A stretch of 64,000 nucleotides of DNA from Salmonella bongori NCTC 12419 (GCF_000252995.1 NC_015761.1:1488001-1552000), one strand, 5' to 3'. Numbered from the stretch's first letter, positions 1-9,183 are shown. Numbers and translations are program-made. Notes: a model not told the origin generated them from the sequence alone.

Positions 1-193
1 CTGCCAGCACCTCAACAGCTTCCGCTTCATCCATTTCCCGTCGCGCCGCGCCGCCAAATGTCAACAGCCATGCGCCCTTTACTGGAGGAGCAACAAGCCG
101 GATATCAACGTCAATAAGTTCTCCATGTCGATCGCGGCATTTGGCGAACCATTGACCTGGGGAAACAACCTGAACAGGAACGCCAATACACAT
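1..193 (-). CDS. hydE: HypC/HybG-family hydrogenase maturation chaperone (partial)
   Basis: The reverse strand encodes MCIGVPVQVVSPGQ followed by about 50 more residues before the window edge cuts the gene. Members of the HypC/HupF/HybG family begin MCIG(V/I)P; the N-terminal Cys2 carries the Fe(CN)2CO unit to the hydrogenase large-subunit precursor. The ATG (191-193) overlaps the TAA of hydD by one base (TAATG), so translation is probably coupled. It is too short and truncated to appear as an ordinary long ORF. As part of the Hyd-5 operon it most likely serves HydB specifically. The family is certain; the gene letter follows the published hydA-I naming from memory. Confidence 0.85.
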   Translation of the reverse strand, partial: MCIGVPVQVVSPGQWFAKCRDRHGELIDVDIRLVAPPVKGAWLLTFGGAARREMDEAEAVEVLA

Positions 194-801
194 TATGATT
201 TCTCTCTCTGTAGCACCCGAATGTCGCCGACCCGGCAAGCGCTTTGCGCATCTGGCCGTTCATCTTCATAACGTTCCATACACAAACTGTCATGATTGAG
301 TCTTTCACCAGGCAAGGCCGTGAAAGAGGAGGTGATGCCCCATTGGGTCAACACTTCCTGTGCGAGTTGGACTGCGGGCATTAATTGCGCTTTTACCTGC
401 GGCGTAAGGCTTCCGCCATAATCATCCAGACATTCTGGCTGTACGCCGATCAGTACGATCTCCGCTAATTGGCAGCCGGTTAATTGCAGCAACGCCAGCA
501 CTTCAGAAAAACCGGTCTGGTGCAAACTGAGCTTTTTCGCCGTCAGATAGGCGGGAACCTGCTCATCACGAAAAATCGCCAGCGAGCCTGGCGCCATACC
601 AAAATCGATAGCATCCATGATTAACAGTTTTTCGGTCTGTTGTAGCCAGGGAAGCAGTGCCAGCCCCTGCGTACCGCCATCAATAACGGCAACTTTCTCG
701 TTATCGGCATACTGTTCAAACAGCTTTTCCGCCGCTCTGACGCCGAACCCTTCATCTGCCCAAAGCAGGTTGCCAAGCCCTAATATTGTGATTTCTGCCA
801 T
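193..801 (-). CDS. hydD: Hyd-5 maturation endopeptidase (HyaD family)
   Basis: This 202-residue protease removes the C-terminal tail of the hydrogenase large subunit after nickel insertion. The start chosen is the ATG that gives MAEITILGLGNLLWADEGFG; a longer reading frame upstream has no family similarity. Family features are the N-terminal GLGN loop, the acidic nickel-sensing residue in WADEG, the DAIDFG segment and the conserved His in LHQTG. It lies 5 bp downstream of hydC and overlaps the HypC-like gene. Its substrate is probably HydB, which still carries a 15-residue tail after DPCLACSTH. Confidence 0.92.
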   Translation of the reverse strand: MAEITILGLGNLLWADEGFGVRAAEKLFEQYADNEKVAVIDGGTQGLALLPWLQQTEKLLIMDAIDFGMAPGSLAIFRDEQVPAYLTAKKLSLHQTGFSEVLALLQLTGCQLAEIVLIGVQPECLDDYGGSLTPQVKAQLMPAVQLAQEVLTQWGITSSFTALPGERLNHDSLCMERYEDERPDAQSACRVGDIRVLQREKS

Positions 802-806
802 TGTTA

Positions 807-1481
807 TCACCTGAACCAGCGCCAGCCGCTTATCATGACGGAAATCACGCTTTGTCGGCTCATAATGTCTTCGCGGATAGCGGTATAGACATGCGCAATG
901 ACAAAAGCGATGATGAACCACATGCCCAGCCGGTGCCAGAAATGCAGCGCGAGGCTATCGTTGCCAGTCAGGCGAATCATCCAGCCAAACCATTGATATG
1001 CCCAACTGTCTGTTCCAAGCCCTTCGCCATAGAGGGCAAAGCCGCTACACACCATCAGTACGGACATCCAGAAATAGAACATTACCGCCAGGCCCGCTAC
1101 CGGATTATGTCCATAGTAACGATGGGCCTCTTTTTCGAGGAAAAAATACCAGCGGATTTCGCTGATAACGCCTTTGCGCCAGGTGCGGCGCCAGAACGGA
1201 ACCAGAAACATCTCCCTGGCGTACTCATTGCCGACACATGCCCAGTAGATACGAAACAGTAGAGCGACAGTAAAAATATACGCCGTGGTAAAATGGATCA
1301 GTCGTATCCAGCCCATCCAAAACATAAAGGTCGCTTCACCTTGAATCGATGGCAGGGGGTGGCCAATGAAATATCCTGTAACAGCCAGGATGACAATGGA
1401 TAACGCCGTGATCCAGTGCCATAAACGTACCGGTGCTTCATAGATATAGTACCCCTGGCTGGTTATTTCTTTGCGATGCAT
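807..1481 (-). CDS. hydC: Hyd-5 cytochrome b subunit
   Basis: This 224-residue integral membrane di-heme cytochrome b of the HyaC/HupC family passes electrons from the periplasmic hydrogenase dimer to the quinone pool. The start is set at MHRKEITSQGYYIYEAPVR because a GGAGG ribosome-binding site sits just upstream; a longer frame overlaps hydB. Hydrophobic helices alternate with His residues suited to heme ligation (RLWHWITA, RLIHFTTAY, LHFWHRLGMW, IAHVYTA). The gene lies 19 bp after hydB and 5 bp before hydD, in the usual hyaABCD order. Confidence 0.93.
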   Translation of the reverse strand: MHRKEITSQGYYIYEAPVRLWHWITALSIVILAVTGYFIGHPLPSIQGEATFMFWMGWIRLIHFTTAYIFTVALLFRIYWACVGNEYAREMFLVPFWRRTWRKGVISEIRWYFFLEKEAHRYYGHNPVAGLAVMFYFWMSVLMVCSGFALYGEGLGTDSWAYQWFGWMIRLTGNDSLALHFWHRLGMWFIIAFVIAHVYTAIREDIMSRQSVISVMISGWRWFR

Positions 1482-1500
1482 TGAAACCTCCGAATCGTCA

Positions 1501-3303
1501 TTACCGTACCTGCACCCTGACCAGCTCTCCGCCATGATTATCAATAACATGGGTGGAACAGGCCAGGCAGGGATCGAAGCTGTGCAATGTACGTAAAATC
1601 TCCAGTGGCTGATCGGGAACGGCAAGTTTCGTGCCCATTAACGCCGCTTCGTACGCGCCAATTTGACCTTTATCGTCACGTGGTCCGGCATTCCAGGTCG
1701 TTGGTACCACACACTGATAACTGTCGATTTTCTGATTTTCAATTTTTATCCAGTGCCCCAGTGCGCCGCGTGGCGCTTCGCTGAAGCCAACGCCTTTCGC
1801 TGATGTCGGCCAGGTATCAGGCTCCCAGAGCGTAACGTTTGCCGTCGCGGTATCACCGGCCTTGAGGTTGCGCATCAGGCGATCGAAGAAATATTGCAGC
1901 GTATTGCCAGCCCACACGGATTCCAGCGCACGTGCGGCAGTACGTCCTAATGTAGAAAAGAGAGCCTCTTTAGGCAGTTTTAATACACTAAGTAGTTGAT
2001 CTACGGGCTCTTTGAATTCTGGTTTATTTTGATGATAACCAATCAAATAACGCGCCAGCGGTCCCACTTCCATCGCGTGACCTTTCCAGCGAGGCGATTT
2101 AATCCATGAATATTTAGCGGACTCATCCACCTGTTCGATAAAGGTTTTTGTGCCTTTATAGTGTTCGCCCATGACCAGTTGTGGCTCCGTCAGGCCATCC
2201 CACGGATGCAGCCCTTTATCGTTATTGCCGTTACCATAGGTATACCAGGAGTGGGTGACAAACTCCTGAATCTCATCAGGCGCGGTTAAATCAACAGGAT
2301 GAATTTCGTCGAAACGACCATTAATAATAGCCCCACGCGGAAGCAGGAGGTTACTGGCGGAATAATCGTTAGGATTATCAGGAAACTCGCCATAAGCCAG
2401 CAGATTCATACTTGACAGGCCACCGCCGACTTTCGCCCAGTCTTTATAGTAACTGGCAATCAGCAAGACGTCCGGAAGATAGACCTGTTCGCAGAACTGG
2501 CGGGTTTTCTGGATGATGGAACTGACAAGATTCAGACGTTCCATATTCACTGCGCCGACCGCGCCCGTTTCATCAAGGTTGATGGCGCAAGGAACGCCGC
2601 CCACCAGCCAGTTAGGATGCGGGTTTTTACCCCCAAAAACGGTGTGGATTTTTACAATCTCTTTTTGGAAATCGAGCGCTTCAAGATAGTGGGCGACTGC
2701 CAGCAAATTGGCTTCTGGCGGCAGTTTCATCGCCGGATGTCCCCAGTAACCGTTACGGAAGGGACCAAGCTGGCCAGACTCAATGAACCGCTTCAGACGA
2801 TTTTGTAAGTCACGGAAGTACCCGGGTGAAGAGAGCGGCCATGCGGAAAGACTTTGAGCAATGGCGGAGGTTTGATGCGGATCGGCCTTCAGAGCGGCAA
2901 CCACATCGACCCAGTCCAGCGCGTGCAGATGATAAAAATGTACCAGGTGATCGTGAACATGCAGCGTAGCCTGCATCATATTGCGAATACAATTTGCGTT
3001 GTCCGGAATGGCGATTCCCAGCGCATTTTCTACCGCGCGGATCGAGGTCAGAGCATGTGTACCGGTGCAAACACCACAGATGCGTTCAACGAATGCCCAG
3101 GCGTCGCGAGGATCGCGGCCTTTCAGGATAACTTCAAGGCCACGCCACATCGTGCCGGTTGAAACGGCGTTCGTAATAACATTATTACTGTCGATATTTA
3201 CTTCGCAGCGCATATGTCCTTCGATGCGAGTGACCGGATCGACCACAATTCGCCGTCCACTATTATCCAGCGTAAAACCCTGAGTCTGATAAGGATATGT
3301 CAT
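1501..3303 (-). CDS. hydB: Hyd-5 NiFe hydrogenase large subunit
   Basis: This 600-residue catalytic subunit holds the NiFe(CN)2CO active site for H2 oxidation in the periplasm. The N-terminal nickel ligand motif is ERICGVCTGTH (the two Cys are ligands). The C-terminal motif DPCLACSTH supplies the other two. Fifteen residues follow that His (VIDNHGGELVRVQVR), the expected cleavable tail for HydD. The length matches HyaB (about 597). HydB has no signal peptide; it is exported together with the Tat-signal-bearing HydA, encoded 2 bp upstream. In Salmonella Hyd-5 is described as an aerobically expressed uptake hydrogenase. Confidence 0.96.
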   Translation of the reverse strand: MTYPYQTQGFTLDNSGRRIVVDPVTRIEGHMRCEVNIDSNNVITNAVSTGTMWRGLEVILKGRDPRDAWAFVERICGVCTGTHALTSIRAVENALGIAIPDNANCIRNMMQATLHVHDHLVHFYHLHALDWVDVVAALKADPHQTSAIAQSLSAWPLSSPGYFRDLQNRLKRFIESGQLGPFRNGYWGHPAMKLPPEANLLAVAHYLEALDFQKEIVKIHTVFGGKNPHPNWLVGGVPCAINLDETGAVGAVNMERLNLVSSIIQKTRQFCEQVYLPDVLLIASYYKDWAKVGGGLSSMNLLAYGEFPDNPNDYSASNLLLPRGAIINGRFDEIHPVDLTAPDEIQEFVTHSWYTYGNGNNDKGLHPWDGLTEPQLVMGEHYKGTKTFIEQVDESAKYSWIKSPRWKGHAMEVGPLARYLIGYHQNKPEFKEPVDQLLSVLKLPKEALFSTLGRTAARALESVWAGNTLQYFFDRLMRNLKAGDTATANVTLWEPDTWPTSAKGVGFSEAPRGALGHWIKIENQKIDSYQCVVPTTWNAGPRDDKGQIGAYEAALMGTKLAVPDQPLEILRTLHSFDPCLACSTHVIDNHGGELVRVQVR

Positions 3304-3305
3304 AA

Positions 3306-4409
3306 TTATTTTTTCTCTTCCGGAACGGTTTCTGACGACGTGTTGTTTTTATTACGGGCGTGTTTTATGGCGCTCACCGTGGCGTGAGCAATGGCGGCCG
3401 CGCCCGCGACGCCCGCGACGCCCAGACCAATTTGATCGGCGGTAGCCTCAATACCGGTTTGTGGGATGCCCGTTGCCCGGTCATAAAAAGAGCCGTAATC
3501 CCAGAATCCGTCTTCCGAACATCCCAGGCATCCATGACCCGACTGAATAGGGAAAGAAACGCCATCATTCCAGCGAACGGTTGAACAGGCGTTATAAGTC
3601 GTTGGACCTTTACAGCCCATCTTGTACAGGCAATAGCCCTTTCTGGCGCCTTCGTCATCCCATGCTTCCACAAACTGACCGGCATCAAAATGCGCGCGTC
3701 GGTAGCATTTGTCATGAATTCGCTGGCCATAAAACATTTTGGGACGCCCAAGCCGATCAAGGGGAGGGATACGATCGAATGCCAACATATAGGTAATCAC
3801 AGCAGACATTACTTCTGGTATAGGCGGGCAGCCAGGCACTTTAATAATGGGTTTGTCAGTAATTAACTTATGAACCGGCGTTGCTTTGGTTGGATTAGGA
3901 CGGGCTGCCTGTACGCATCCCCACGATGCGCAAGAACCCCACGCGATAATGGCTTTAGCATCCGCACTCACGCGTTTTAATTTTTCCAGGAACGGTTCGC
4001 CAGCCAGGATACAGAACATACCGTCTTCGTTAAGCGGTGCGTTACCTTCAACGGCAACAATATAATTTCCTTTATATTCACGCATGACATCTGCCAGCGC
4101 TTGCTCAGCTTGTTGACCCGCCGCGGCCATAATGGTGTCGTCATAATCAAGGGAAATAAGCGACAAAATGGCATCTTTCGCCAGCGGATGCGCAGAGCGA
4201 ATGAAAGACTCGGTACAACAGGTACACTCAAGTCCATGCAGCCATATCACTGGCGTGCGGGGTTTATTTTCAAGGGCGTAGGCTATCTGAGGAATCATTG
4301 AACTGCTCAGGCCTAAAGACGTCGCGGTAAGACTGCAAAACTTGAGAAAACTACGCCTTGTCACGCCGTGCCTACGCATGACTTGATAGAATGTATCTTG
4401 TGTTTGCAT
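3306..4409 (-). CDS. hydA: Hyd-5 NiFe hydrogenase small subunit (O2-tolerant type)
   Basis: This 367-residue iron-sulfur subunit relays electrons from HydB to HydC. It has a twin-arginine signal with RRSFLKF at residues 18-24 and a likely cleavage after AYA (45). The proximal cluster region reads ECTCCTES (Cys62, 64, 65) and GSCASWGC (Cys160, 165). Relative to the mature protein these fall at 17, 19, 20, 115 and 120, the six-Cys pattern (one more Cys not placed here) that binds the [4Fe-3S] cluster of O2-tolerant hydrogenases; Cys19 and Cys120 are the extra pair. A hydrophobic helix near residues 325-345 anchors the C terminus in the inner membrane. It is the first gene of the operon. Confidence 0.96.
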   Translation of the reverse strand: MQTQDTFYQVMRRHGVTRRSFLKFCSLTATSLGLSSSMIPQIAYALENKPRTPVIWLHGLECTCCTESFIRSAHPLAKDAILSLISLDYDDTIMAAAGQQAEQALADVMREYKGNYIVAVEGNAPLNEDGMFCILAGEPFLEKLKRVSADAKAIIAWGSCASWGCVQAARPNPTKATPVHKLITDKPIIKVPGCPPIPEVMSAVITYMLAFDRIPPLDRLGRPKMFYGQRIHDKCYRRAHFDAGQFVEAWDDEGARKGYCLYKMGCKGPTTYNACSTVRWNDGVSFPIQSGHGCLGCSEDGFWDYGSFYDRATGIPQTGIEATADQIGLGVAGVAGAAAIAHATVSAIKHARNKNNTSSETVPEEKK

Positions 4410-4840
4410 AACATTGTTCCCAAACTACTATAGTTAGTGTGGGCATCATATGTTGCATTTCTTGTCTTTCTCAACTTGATTTAGTAGCAATTATGTTTCT
4501 AATTGGTAACAACTGATTACGTATGTGCTACTCCACATCGCCGAAACATAAATTATATTAATGTTATTAACAATGCGCGACAAATAGGATGTTGGCGTGA
4601 TATACCTAAATGACAATAAAAATGATACCTCTTTTTATTTATAACGTGCTGGAATTATTTAAATATCGTCACGCAGATAATGTTTCTTCGACCCAGCATA
4701 GTAAGTTTAATTATTCTTAATTCGCCCGGTAATTCTATTATCTTGTAAAATAAACTCACAATAAGTTACGTGCCGCAGAGTTATTAATCTGTTTAATTTA
4801 ATATATTCACCTGGGTTATTTTATAAAAAAGGAGAGCACG
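4410..4840. promoter_or_regulatory. Divergent intergenic region between hydA and the acylase gene
   Basis: This 431-bp AT-rich stretch separates two divergent genes and must hold promoters for both. I see no coding sequence of useful length and no convincing FNR or IscR site; a lone TTGAT half-site occurs near 4476. A strong ribosome-binding site (AAGGAG) precedes the rightward gene. Confidence 0.5.
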
Positions 4841-5929
4841 ATGAAAAAGAGTCAGGCAATGCTATTGATTGCTCCGGCGCTGTTGTCATACGCAATGGCC
4901 TCGCAAGCCTGTACAACCCTTGCTATTCAGGATAAACAAGGCGATGTTTTTCATGGCCGCACGCTGGAATATATGCAGGATCTACCCTCATGGTTAACGT
5001 ATTACCCGGCAGGAACACAGTTTGATAAAAAAGCGCCGAATGGCAGCGCAGGCGTGAGCTACCGGGCGAAGTACCCGATACTGGCTATTACGTCAACCAT
5101 CACCGATGGGGATAGCCGGGATGTACTGGAAGGAATGAACAGCGCGGGATTATCATTCAGTGAAAATATGATCATGAATGCACAATTGCCGACATTACGC
5201 TCAGACGAGTATAAACAGGCGATTCCCGTCACCTCGTTAGGCGAATGGGCGTTGGCCCGTTTTGCTACCGTCGGTGAAGTCAAACAGGCCATACAGGAGG
5301 GCAAATTCTGGTCGCCGGAACTGCATCGATTCGGCGATCTGAAATCGCCGTTTCATTATGCGTTTTATGACAAGAAGGGAGGGAGCATCGTTGTTGAAGT
5401 AGAGAATGGAAAATTTCATGTTTATGACAATCCTACTCGCGTAATGACCAATGGCCCTTCATTTCCCTGGCATCTTACAAACCTGAATAATTATACGCAA
5501 TTAACTAATGTGGACCGCTCTTCAGGTACACTAGGTGGGATAAAAGTGATGCAGCCTGACAGCGGAATCGCTATTGCAGATTTGCCGTCGTCCGATACTT
5601 CAGTTTCCCGTTTTATACGTGGCGTTTATTACACCACGTATGCGCCGCAGGCGACGTCTGCCCATGAAGCAATGAATACTCTTGCGCATATTATGAGCCG
5701 GTTCGATCGGCCAAAAAATATTACGATTGATTATATGGGGAGTGAAGGGGAAGGTAACGCCTCCCGTAAACCGGTTTCAGAATATACGGTCTGGACGACA
5801 CTATCCGACTTAACGCACGGTGATATGATGGTACGTGGTTACAATGATATCAACTATAAAACCTGGTCGCTTTCTCAGTTTAAGAACGCGACAGCGCCCG
5901 TGTTCGAGAAAATAAATGTTAAAGAATAA
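4841..5929 (+). CDS. Secreted choloylglycine hydrolase / penicillin V acylase family enzyme
   Basis: This 362-residue Ntn-hydrolase belongs to the family of bile salt hydrolases, penicillin V acylases and acid ceramidase-like amidases. It opens with a signal peptide; cleavage after Ala23 would expose Cys24 in CTTLAIQDKQGD as the N-terminal nucleophile, which is how this family matures. HGRTLEYM follows, with the conserved Arg near the active site. The segment SQAC does not fit a lipobox, so a soluble periplasmic enzyme is likely. AAGGAG precedes the ATG. The substrate cannot be read from sequence: bile salts, N-acyl homoserine lactones or N-acyl amides are all possible. It corresponds to the LT2 gene annotated as a putative hydrolase (STM1540, from memory). 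Confidence 0.85.
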   Translation: MKKSQAMLLIAPALLSYAMASQACTTLAIQDKQGDVFHGRTLEYMQDLPSWLTYYPAGTQFDKKAPNGSAGVSYRAKYPILAITSTITDGDSRDVLEGMNSAGLSFSENMIMNAQLPTLRSDEYKQAIPVTSLGEWALARFATVGEVKQAIQEGKFWSPELHRFGDLKSPFHYAFYDKKGGSIVVEVENGKFHVYDNPTRVMTNGPSFPWHLTNLNNYTQLTNVDRSSGTLGGIKVMQPDSGIAIADLPSSDTSVSRFIRGVYYTTYAPQATSAHEAMNTLAHIMSRFDRPKNITIDYMGSEGEGNASRKPVSEYTVWTTLSDLTHGDMMVRGYNDINYKTWSLSQFKNATAPVFEKINVKE

Positions 5930-5952
5930 GTAGTTTGTCTTTGGTAAGATTC

Positions 5953-5979
5953 ATCGGTAGTCGTGGCGAGACTACCGAT
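5953..5979 (+). terminator. Hairpin after the acylase gene
   Basis: A perfect 10-bp stem (ATCGGTAGTC with GACTACCGAT) encloses a 7-base loop, 23 bp after the stop codon. The downstream strand has only a weak T-rich stretch, so termination efficiency is uncertain. Confidence 0.5.
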
Positions 5980-6103
5980 CGTTGCCTCTTTCACCTCATT
6001 TCCTGGCTTCTCTTAAGTATGACGCAATTAATTATCACGATACCCGGCGCCGGGATGGTATGCTAAAACCATTCACATTCCCTGAATATGGATTGGAGGG
6101 CGC

Positions 6104-6778
6104 ATGGTTATACCTGAGGTCAGACAGGAGAGGCTCTATCAGAAGATAGCCAACCTCATCATTAAGCTGATCAATGATAATATTTTTCCACCAGGAGGTT
6201 TTTTACCGCCAGAACGTGAACTGGCAAAACAGCTTGGCGTTAGCCGCGCCTCCTTACGGGAAGCCCTTATTGTACTGGAGATCTCCGGATGGATCGTTAT
6301 CCAATCTGGTAATGGCGTTATCGTTTCTGATAAAAAACATGCTTCCGGCGACTATACTGTCGAAGAAATTCTTTCTACTCGCGAGCTGGTTGATAGTCAT
6401 TGCGCGCGTTTAGCGGCACAAAATGAGGATGATGATGGCGTCATCAGCCACATAGAGACTATTTACCATAGTATGGAACAAGCCATTAACGATAATAATG
6501 TCCACGGCTTTTACTCGCTGGATAAGGAGTTCCATCTGGCGATCGCGAAAGCCAGCCGTAACCGGGTCTTGTTCGACATGTCTCGCATGTTATGGGAGCA
6601 GCGGATCAATATCCCTTATGCCGGGCTGGATGAGCGGTCTGGAGACCGGAATGTTTTACTTAATCTCAATAAGCAGCATAAAGCGATAGTGGATGCGGTG
6701 CGCCAGTCTGATACCGACAGCGCCTATCAGGAATCTTTGCAACATTTGAGCTATGTGAGAAAGATTGTTGGCGGCTAA
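6104..6778 (+). CDS. GntR-family regulator, FadR/FCD subgroup
   Basis: This 224-residue regulator has an N-terminal winged helix (residues about 10-75; helix-turn-helix LAKQLGVSRASLREAL) and an all-helical FCD ligand domain with the metal-site His residues expected of this group (for example FHLAIAKASRN). GGAGG lies just before the ATG. It converges on a dehydrogenase-transporter pair. The trio (GntR + zinc dehydrogenase + ACS transporter) resembles the E. coli L-galactonate genes lgoR-lgoD-lgoT, so a repressor sensing a sugar acid is likely. Its probable operators are the two palindromes upstream of the transporter at 9125-9202. Confidence 0.85.
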   Translation: MVIPEVRQERLYQKIANLIIKLINDNIFPPGGFLPPERELAKQLGVSRASLREALIVLEISGWIVIQSGNGVIVSDKKHASGDYTVEEILSTRELVDSHCARLAAQNEDDDGVISHIETIYHSMEQAINDNNVHGFYSLDKEFHLAIAKASRNRVLFDMSRMLWEQRINIPYAGLDERSGDRNVLLNLNKQHKAIVDAVRQSDTDSAYQESLQHLSYVRKIVGG

Positions 6779-6784
6779 CATAAC

Positions 6785-6808
6785 CCGCATGGCGGTGATG
6801 CCATGCGG
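6785..6808. terminator. Bidirectional hairpin between convergent genes
   Basis: CCGCATGGC and GCCATGCGG form a 9-bp stem with a 6-base loop in the 47-bp gap between the converging gntR-type gene and the dehydrogenase gene. Neither strand has a strong T run. Confidence 0.5.
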
Positions 6809-6825
6809 TAAAGGTGGCTAAAATA

Positions 6826-7851
6826 TCACTGGAAAACAGCATTGATTTTTAAGTAGCGTTCCGGATAACGATCAAGCTCTCTCACCGCATCAGGGATCTC
6901 ATCCAGATTGACAACCTTACTGACAACGTCTTGTGGGTTAATTTCCAGCGTGGACAGCATTCGTAATGCCTCGTCAAATTCACCGGCACTGGTACGGGAC
7001 CCGCGTAAATCCAGTTCTTTATAAGTGATCAGATTTGTCGGCAGCAATGTTTCCTGTTTTGGCCATCCTGTAAAAGAAATACGGCCAGCAAACGATGCTA
7101 AATCAAGCGTATTTCGAATAGCGCTATTGGCACCGGAGGCTTCTATAACAACCTGCGCCATGGTGCCATGGGTAATGTCTTTAATGGCGTCGATAACCTG
7201 ACCGTCGGTAGCATTTAGCACATAGGGAACGCCGAGTTTGTGAGCATAGCGTAGCCGTTCTTCCACAATATCAATCAGAACAGGCGTTGCCTTGTAATGA
7301 CGCGCGCTTAATGCCGCCATAAGACCAATTGCGCCGGCGCCGATGATAGCAACATGTTCCCCGGCCTTAACATTTGCCCGATGCAACGCGTGCAACGCAA
7401 TTGTGAGCGGTTCTGCCAGCGGTGCCATTTCAGAAGGTACGTTGTCAGGAATTTTATGAATTAAATGTGCGGGATGAGCAACGACTTCCCGCATTGCGCC
7501 ATCAACATGTACACCAATGACTTTTAAATTTTCACAACAGTTCGTTCTGCCAACAGAGCAAGGGTAGCAGTGACCACAATAAATATAAGGGTCAACAATC
7601 ACGCGGTCGCCTTCCTGAATATTGTCCGGCATTCCTGCGCCTTTCTGAAGAACAATTCCGGTCACTTCATGGCCGATAATGCGTGGGTAAGTGACAAGGG
7701 GATTCGTTCCACGAAAAGCCCCGATATCCGATCCGCAAATTCCTGCGGCATCAACTTTAATTAAAACTTCATTCTCTTTCTTACGCGGATACTCTACCCA
7801 ACGGGTTTCAACTTCACCAGGTTTATTAATGTACACAGCTTTGACTTTCAT
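6826..7851 (-). CDS. Zinc-dependent medium-chain dehydrogenase (sugar-acid or polyol type)
   Basis: This 341-residue MDR-superfamily dehydrogenase has the catalytic zinc region GICGSDIGAF and GHEVTG, a structural zinc motif CGHCYPCSVGRTNCC, and a Rossmann loop GAGAIGLMAAL for NAD(P). Composition and layout resemble LgoD/YjjN (L-galactonate 5-dehydrogenase) and sorbitol dehydrogenase relatives; the exact substrate is not decided. Its start overlaps the transporter gene by 26 bp, so the two are one transcript with the transporter first. Confidence 0.85.
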   Translation of the reverse strand: MKVKAVYINKPGEVETRWVEYPRKKENEVLIKVDAAGICGSDIGAFRGTNPLVTYPRIIGHEVTGIVLQKGAGMPDNIQEGDRVIVDPYIYCGHCYPCSVGRTNCCENLKVIGVHVDGAMREVVAHPAHLIHKIPDNVPSEMAPLAEPLTIALHALHRANVKAGEHVAIIGAGAIGLMAALSARHYKATPVLIDIVEERLRYAHKLGVPYVLNATDGQVIDAIKDITHGTMAQVVIEASGANSAIRNTLDLASFAGRISFTGWPKQETLLPTNLITYKELDLRGSRTSAGEFDEALRMLSTLEINPQDVVSKVVNLDEIPDAVRELDRYPERYLKINAVFQ

Positions 7852-9112
7852 TGGCTTTGAATCCTTTACTTTTTACAAACACGAAGACCAACAGGCTGGA
7901 GACGATAGCAATAGCGCCCGCCAGGTAAAAGGCATAGTCATATTTGCCACTAAACTGAACGATAAACCCGGTGACAAGCGGTCCGATAATGCCGGATATA
8001 TTAGCCAGACCATGCATAGCTCCGCCGACGCTACCCACTTTATCTTTATGAACGACATCCTGAATGACTGCCCAATAAATTGGGCCCGTTAAATAGAGCA
8101 GGAAAAGTGAAACTGACATAAGTGTAATTGCGCTGCCGATGGTGCTAACGGTACCGGAAACCGCAACACATATCGCCGCACCTGCCAGACATACGCCGAG
8201 AATGAGCCGACGCGAGAGCAGAGCATTACCAGTAATTCGATAAATAACATCAGAACAGACACCACCCAGCACCATCCCAATCGCGCCAATGATCCAGGGA
8301 ATGACCGTGGCGATACTAATTTCTTTAATATCCAGATGTAACGAGTGATTCAGGTAACTCGGGAACCAGGTCAGGAAAAAGAAAAGAATATAGTTGTAGC
8401 TGAAAAAAGCCAGTGTTGTCGCCCATACCATAGGCTGTTTCATATAATAGCCGAGAGAAGGCGCTGCCCGACCATCATTTGATAATATAACATCCTCATG
8501 ATTTTCAAAATCAACGCGTTCTTCTGACGCCAAGCGCTTACTCATTGTTGGCTTATCGCTGACAATAAAGTACCAAAGTAGTACCCATACCAGGCCAAAT
8601 AAGAAAATAATGCCAAATGCGGGACGCCAGCCGAAGGATAACGCCAGCAGACCGACTACCGGCCCTGACACTGCGCCGCCGAGTGGAGAGCCAGCGCTAA
8701 AAATCCCGATCGCCGTAGCTGACTCTTTTCGGGAAATCCAGTTATTGATAATTTTATTCCCTGCGGCGCTAACTGGCCCTTCGGCCATGCCGAAAAGAAC
8801 GCGTACAATAAGCATTGTCCACAAGCCAGTGACCAGGCCTGTTAACCCACAAAAAACAGACCATAGTAACGCTGCAATAAGAAATACCATTTTTGGCCCA
8901 ACTTTATCGCTGGCCCAGCCACCAATAAAATTAAACAGGGCGTATCCGATAAAGAATGCGCTGAAGATCATCCCCATCTCTGCGGCGTTAAATCCTAACT
9001 CCTTTTCAATCAGTGGGGCGGTTATCGACAATGCTGAACGATCCATATAGTTAAGCATGTAAACTATAAATAGAAGAAAAACGATAAGCCATCCCATTGT
9101 TTTTCTTTTCAT
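7826..9112 (-). CDS. MFS transporter, anion:cation symporter (ACS) family
   Basis: This 428-residue protein has about 12 membrane helices and the N-terminal signature YMLNYMDRSALSI that is typical of hexuronate, galactonate and tartrate transporters. The start follows AAGAGGATATGTC. It is the promoter-proximal gene of a two-gene operon with the zinc dehydrogenase. Together with the nearby GntR regulator this suggests uptake of a sugar acid that is then oxidised in the cytoplasm. Two palindromes lie just upstream of its start. Confidence 0.85.
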   Translation of the reverse strand: MKRKTMGWLIVFLLFIVYMLNYMDRSALSITAPLIEKELGFNAAEMGMIFSAFFIGYALFNFIGGWASDKVGPKMVFLIAALLWSVFCGLTGLVTGLWTMLIVRVLFGMAEGPVSAAGNKIINNWISRKESATAIGIFSAGSPLGGAVSGPVVGLLALSFGWRPAFGIIFLFGLVWVLLWYFIVSDKPTMSKRLASEERVDFENHEDVILSNDGRAAPSLGYYMKQPMVWATTLAFFSYNYILFFFLTWFPSYLNHSLHLDIKEISIATVIPWIIGAIGMVLGGVCSDVIYRITGNALLSRRLILGVCLAGAAICVAVSGTVSTIGSAITLMSVSLFLLYLTGPIYWAVIQDVVHKDKVGSVGGAMHGLANISGIIGPLVTGFIVQFSGKYDYAFYLAGAIAIVSSLLVFVFVKSKGFKANESQSCVH

Positions 9113-9124
9113 GACATATCCTCT

Positions 9125-9153
9125 TATTGTGGTCTAGCGGCCTGACCACAATA
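9125..9153. promoter_or_regulatory. Inverted repeat, candidate GntR operator 1
   Basis: Perfect 10-bp arms TATTGTGGTC and GACCACAATA flank a 9-base spacer, directly upstream of the transporter ribosome-binding site. The TGGT/ACCA core is common in FCD-type GntR operators, although the spacing here is wider than usual. It could also act as an mRNA hairpin in the leader. Confidence 0.5.
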
Positions 9154-9183
9154 TTTTAAGGCTATTTTTAAATCACCTCTATT

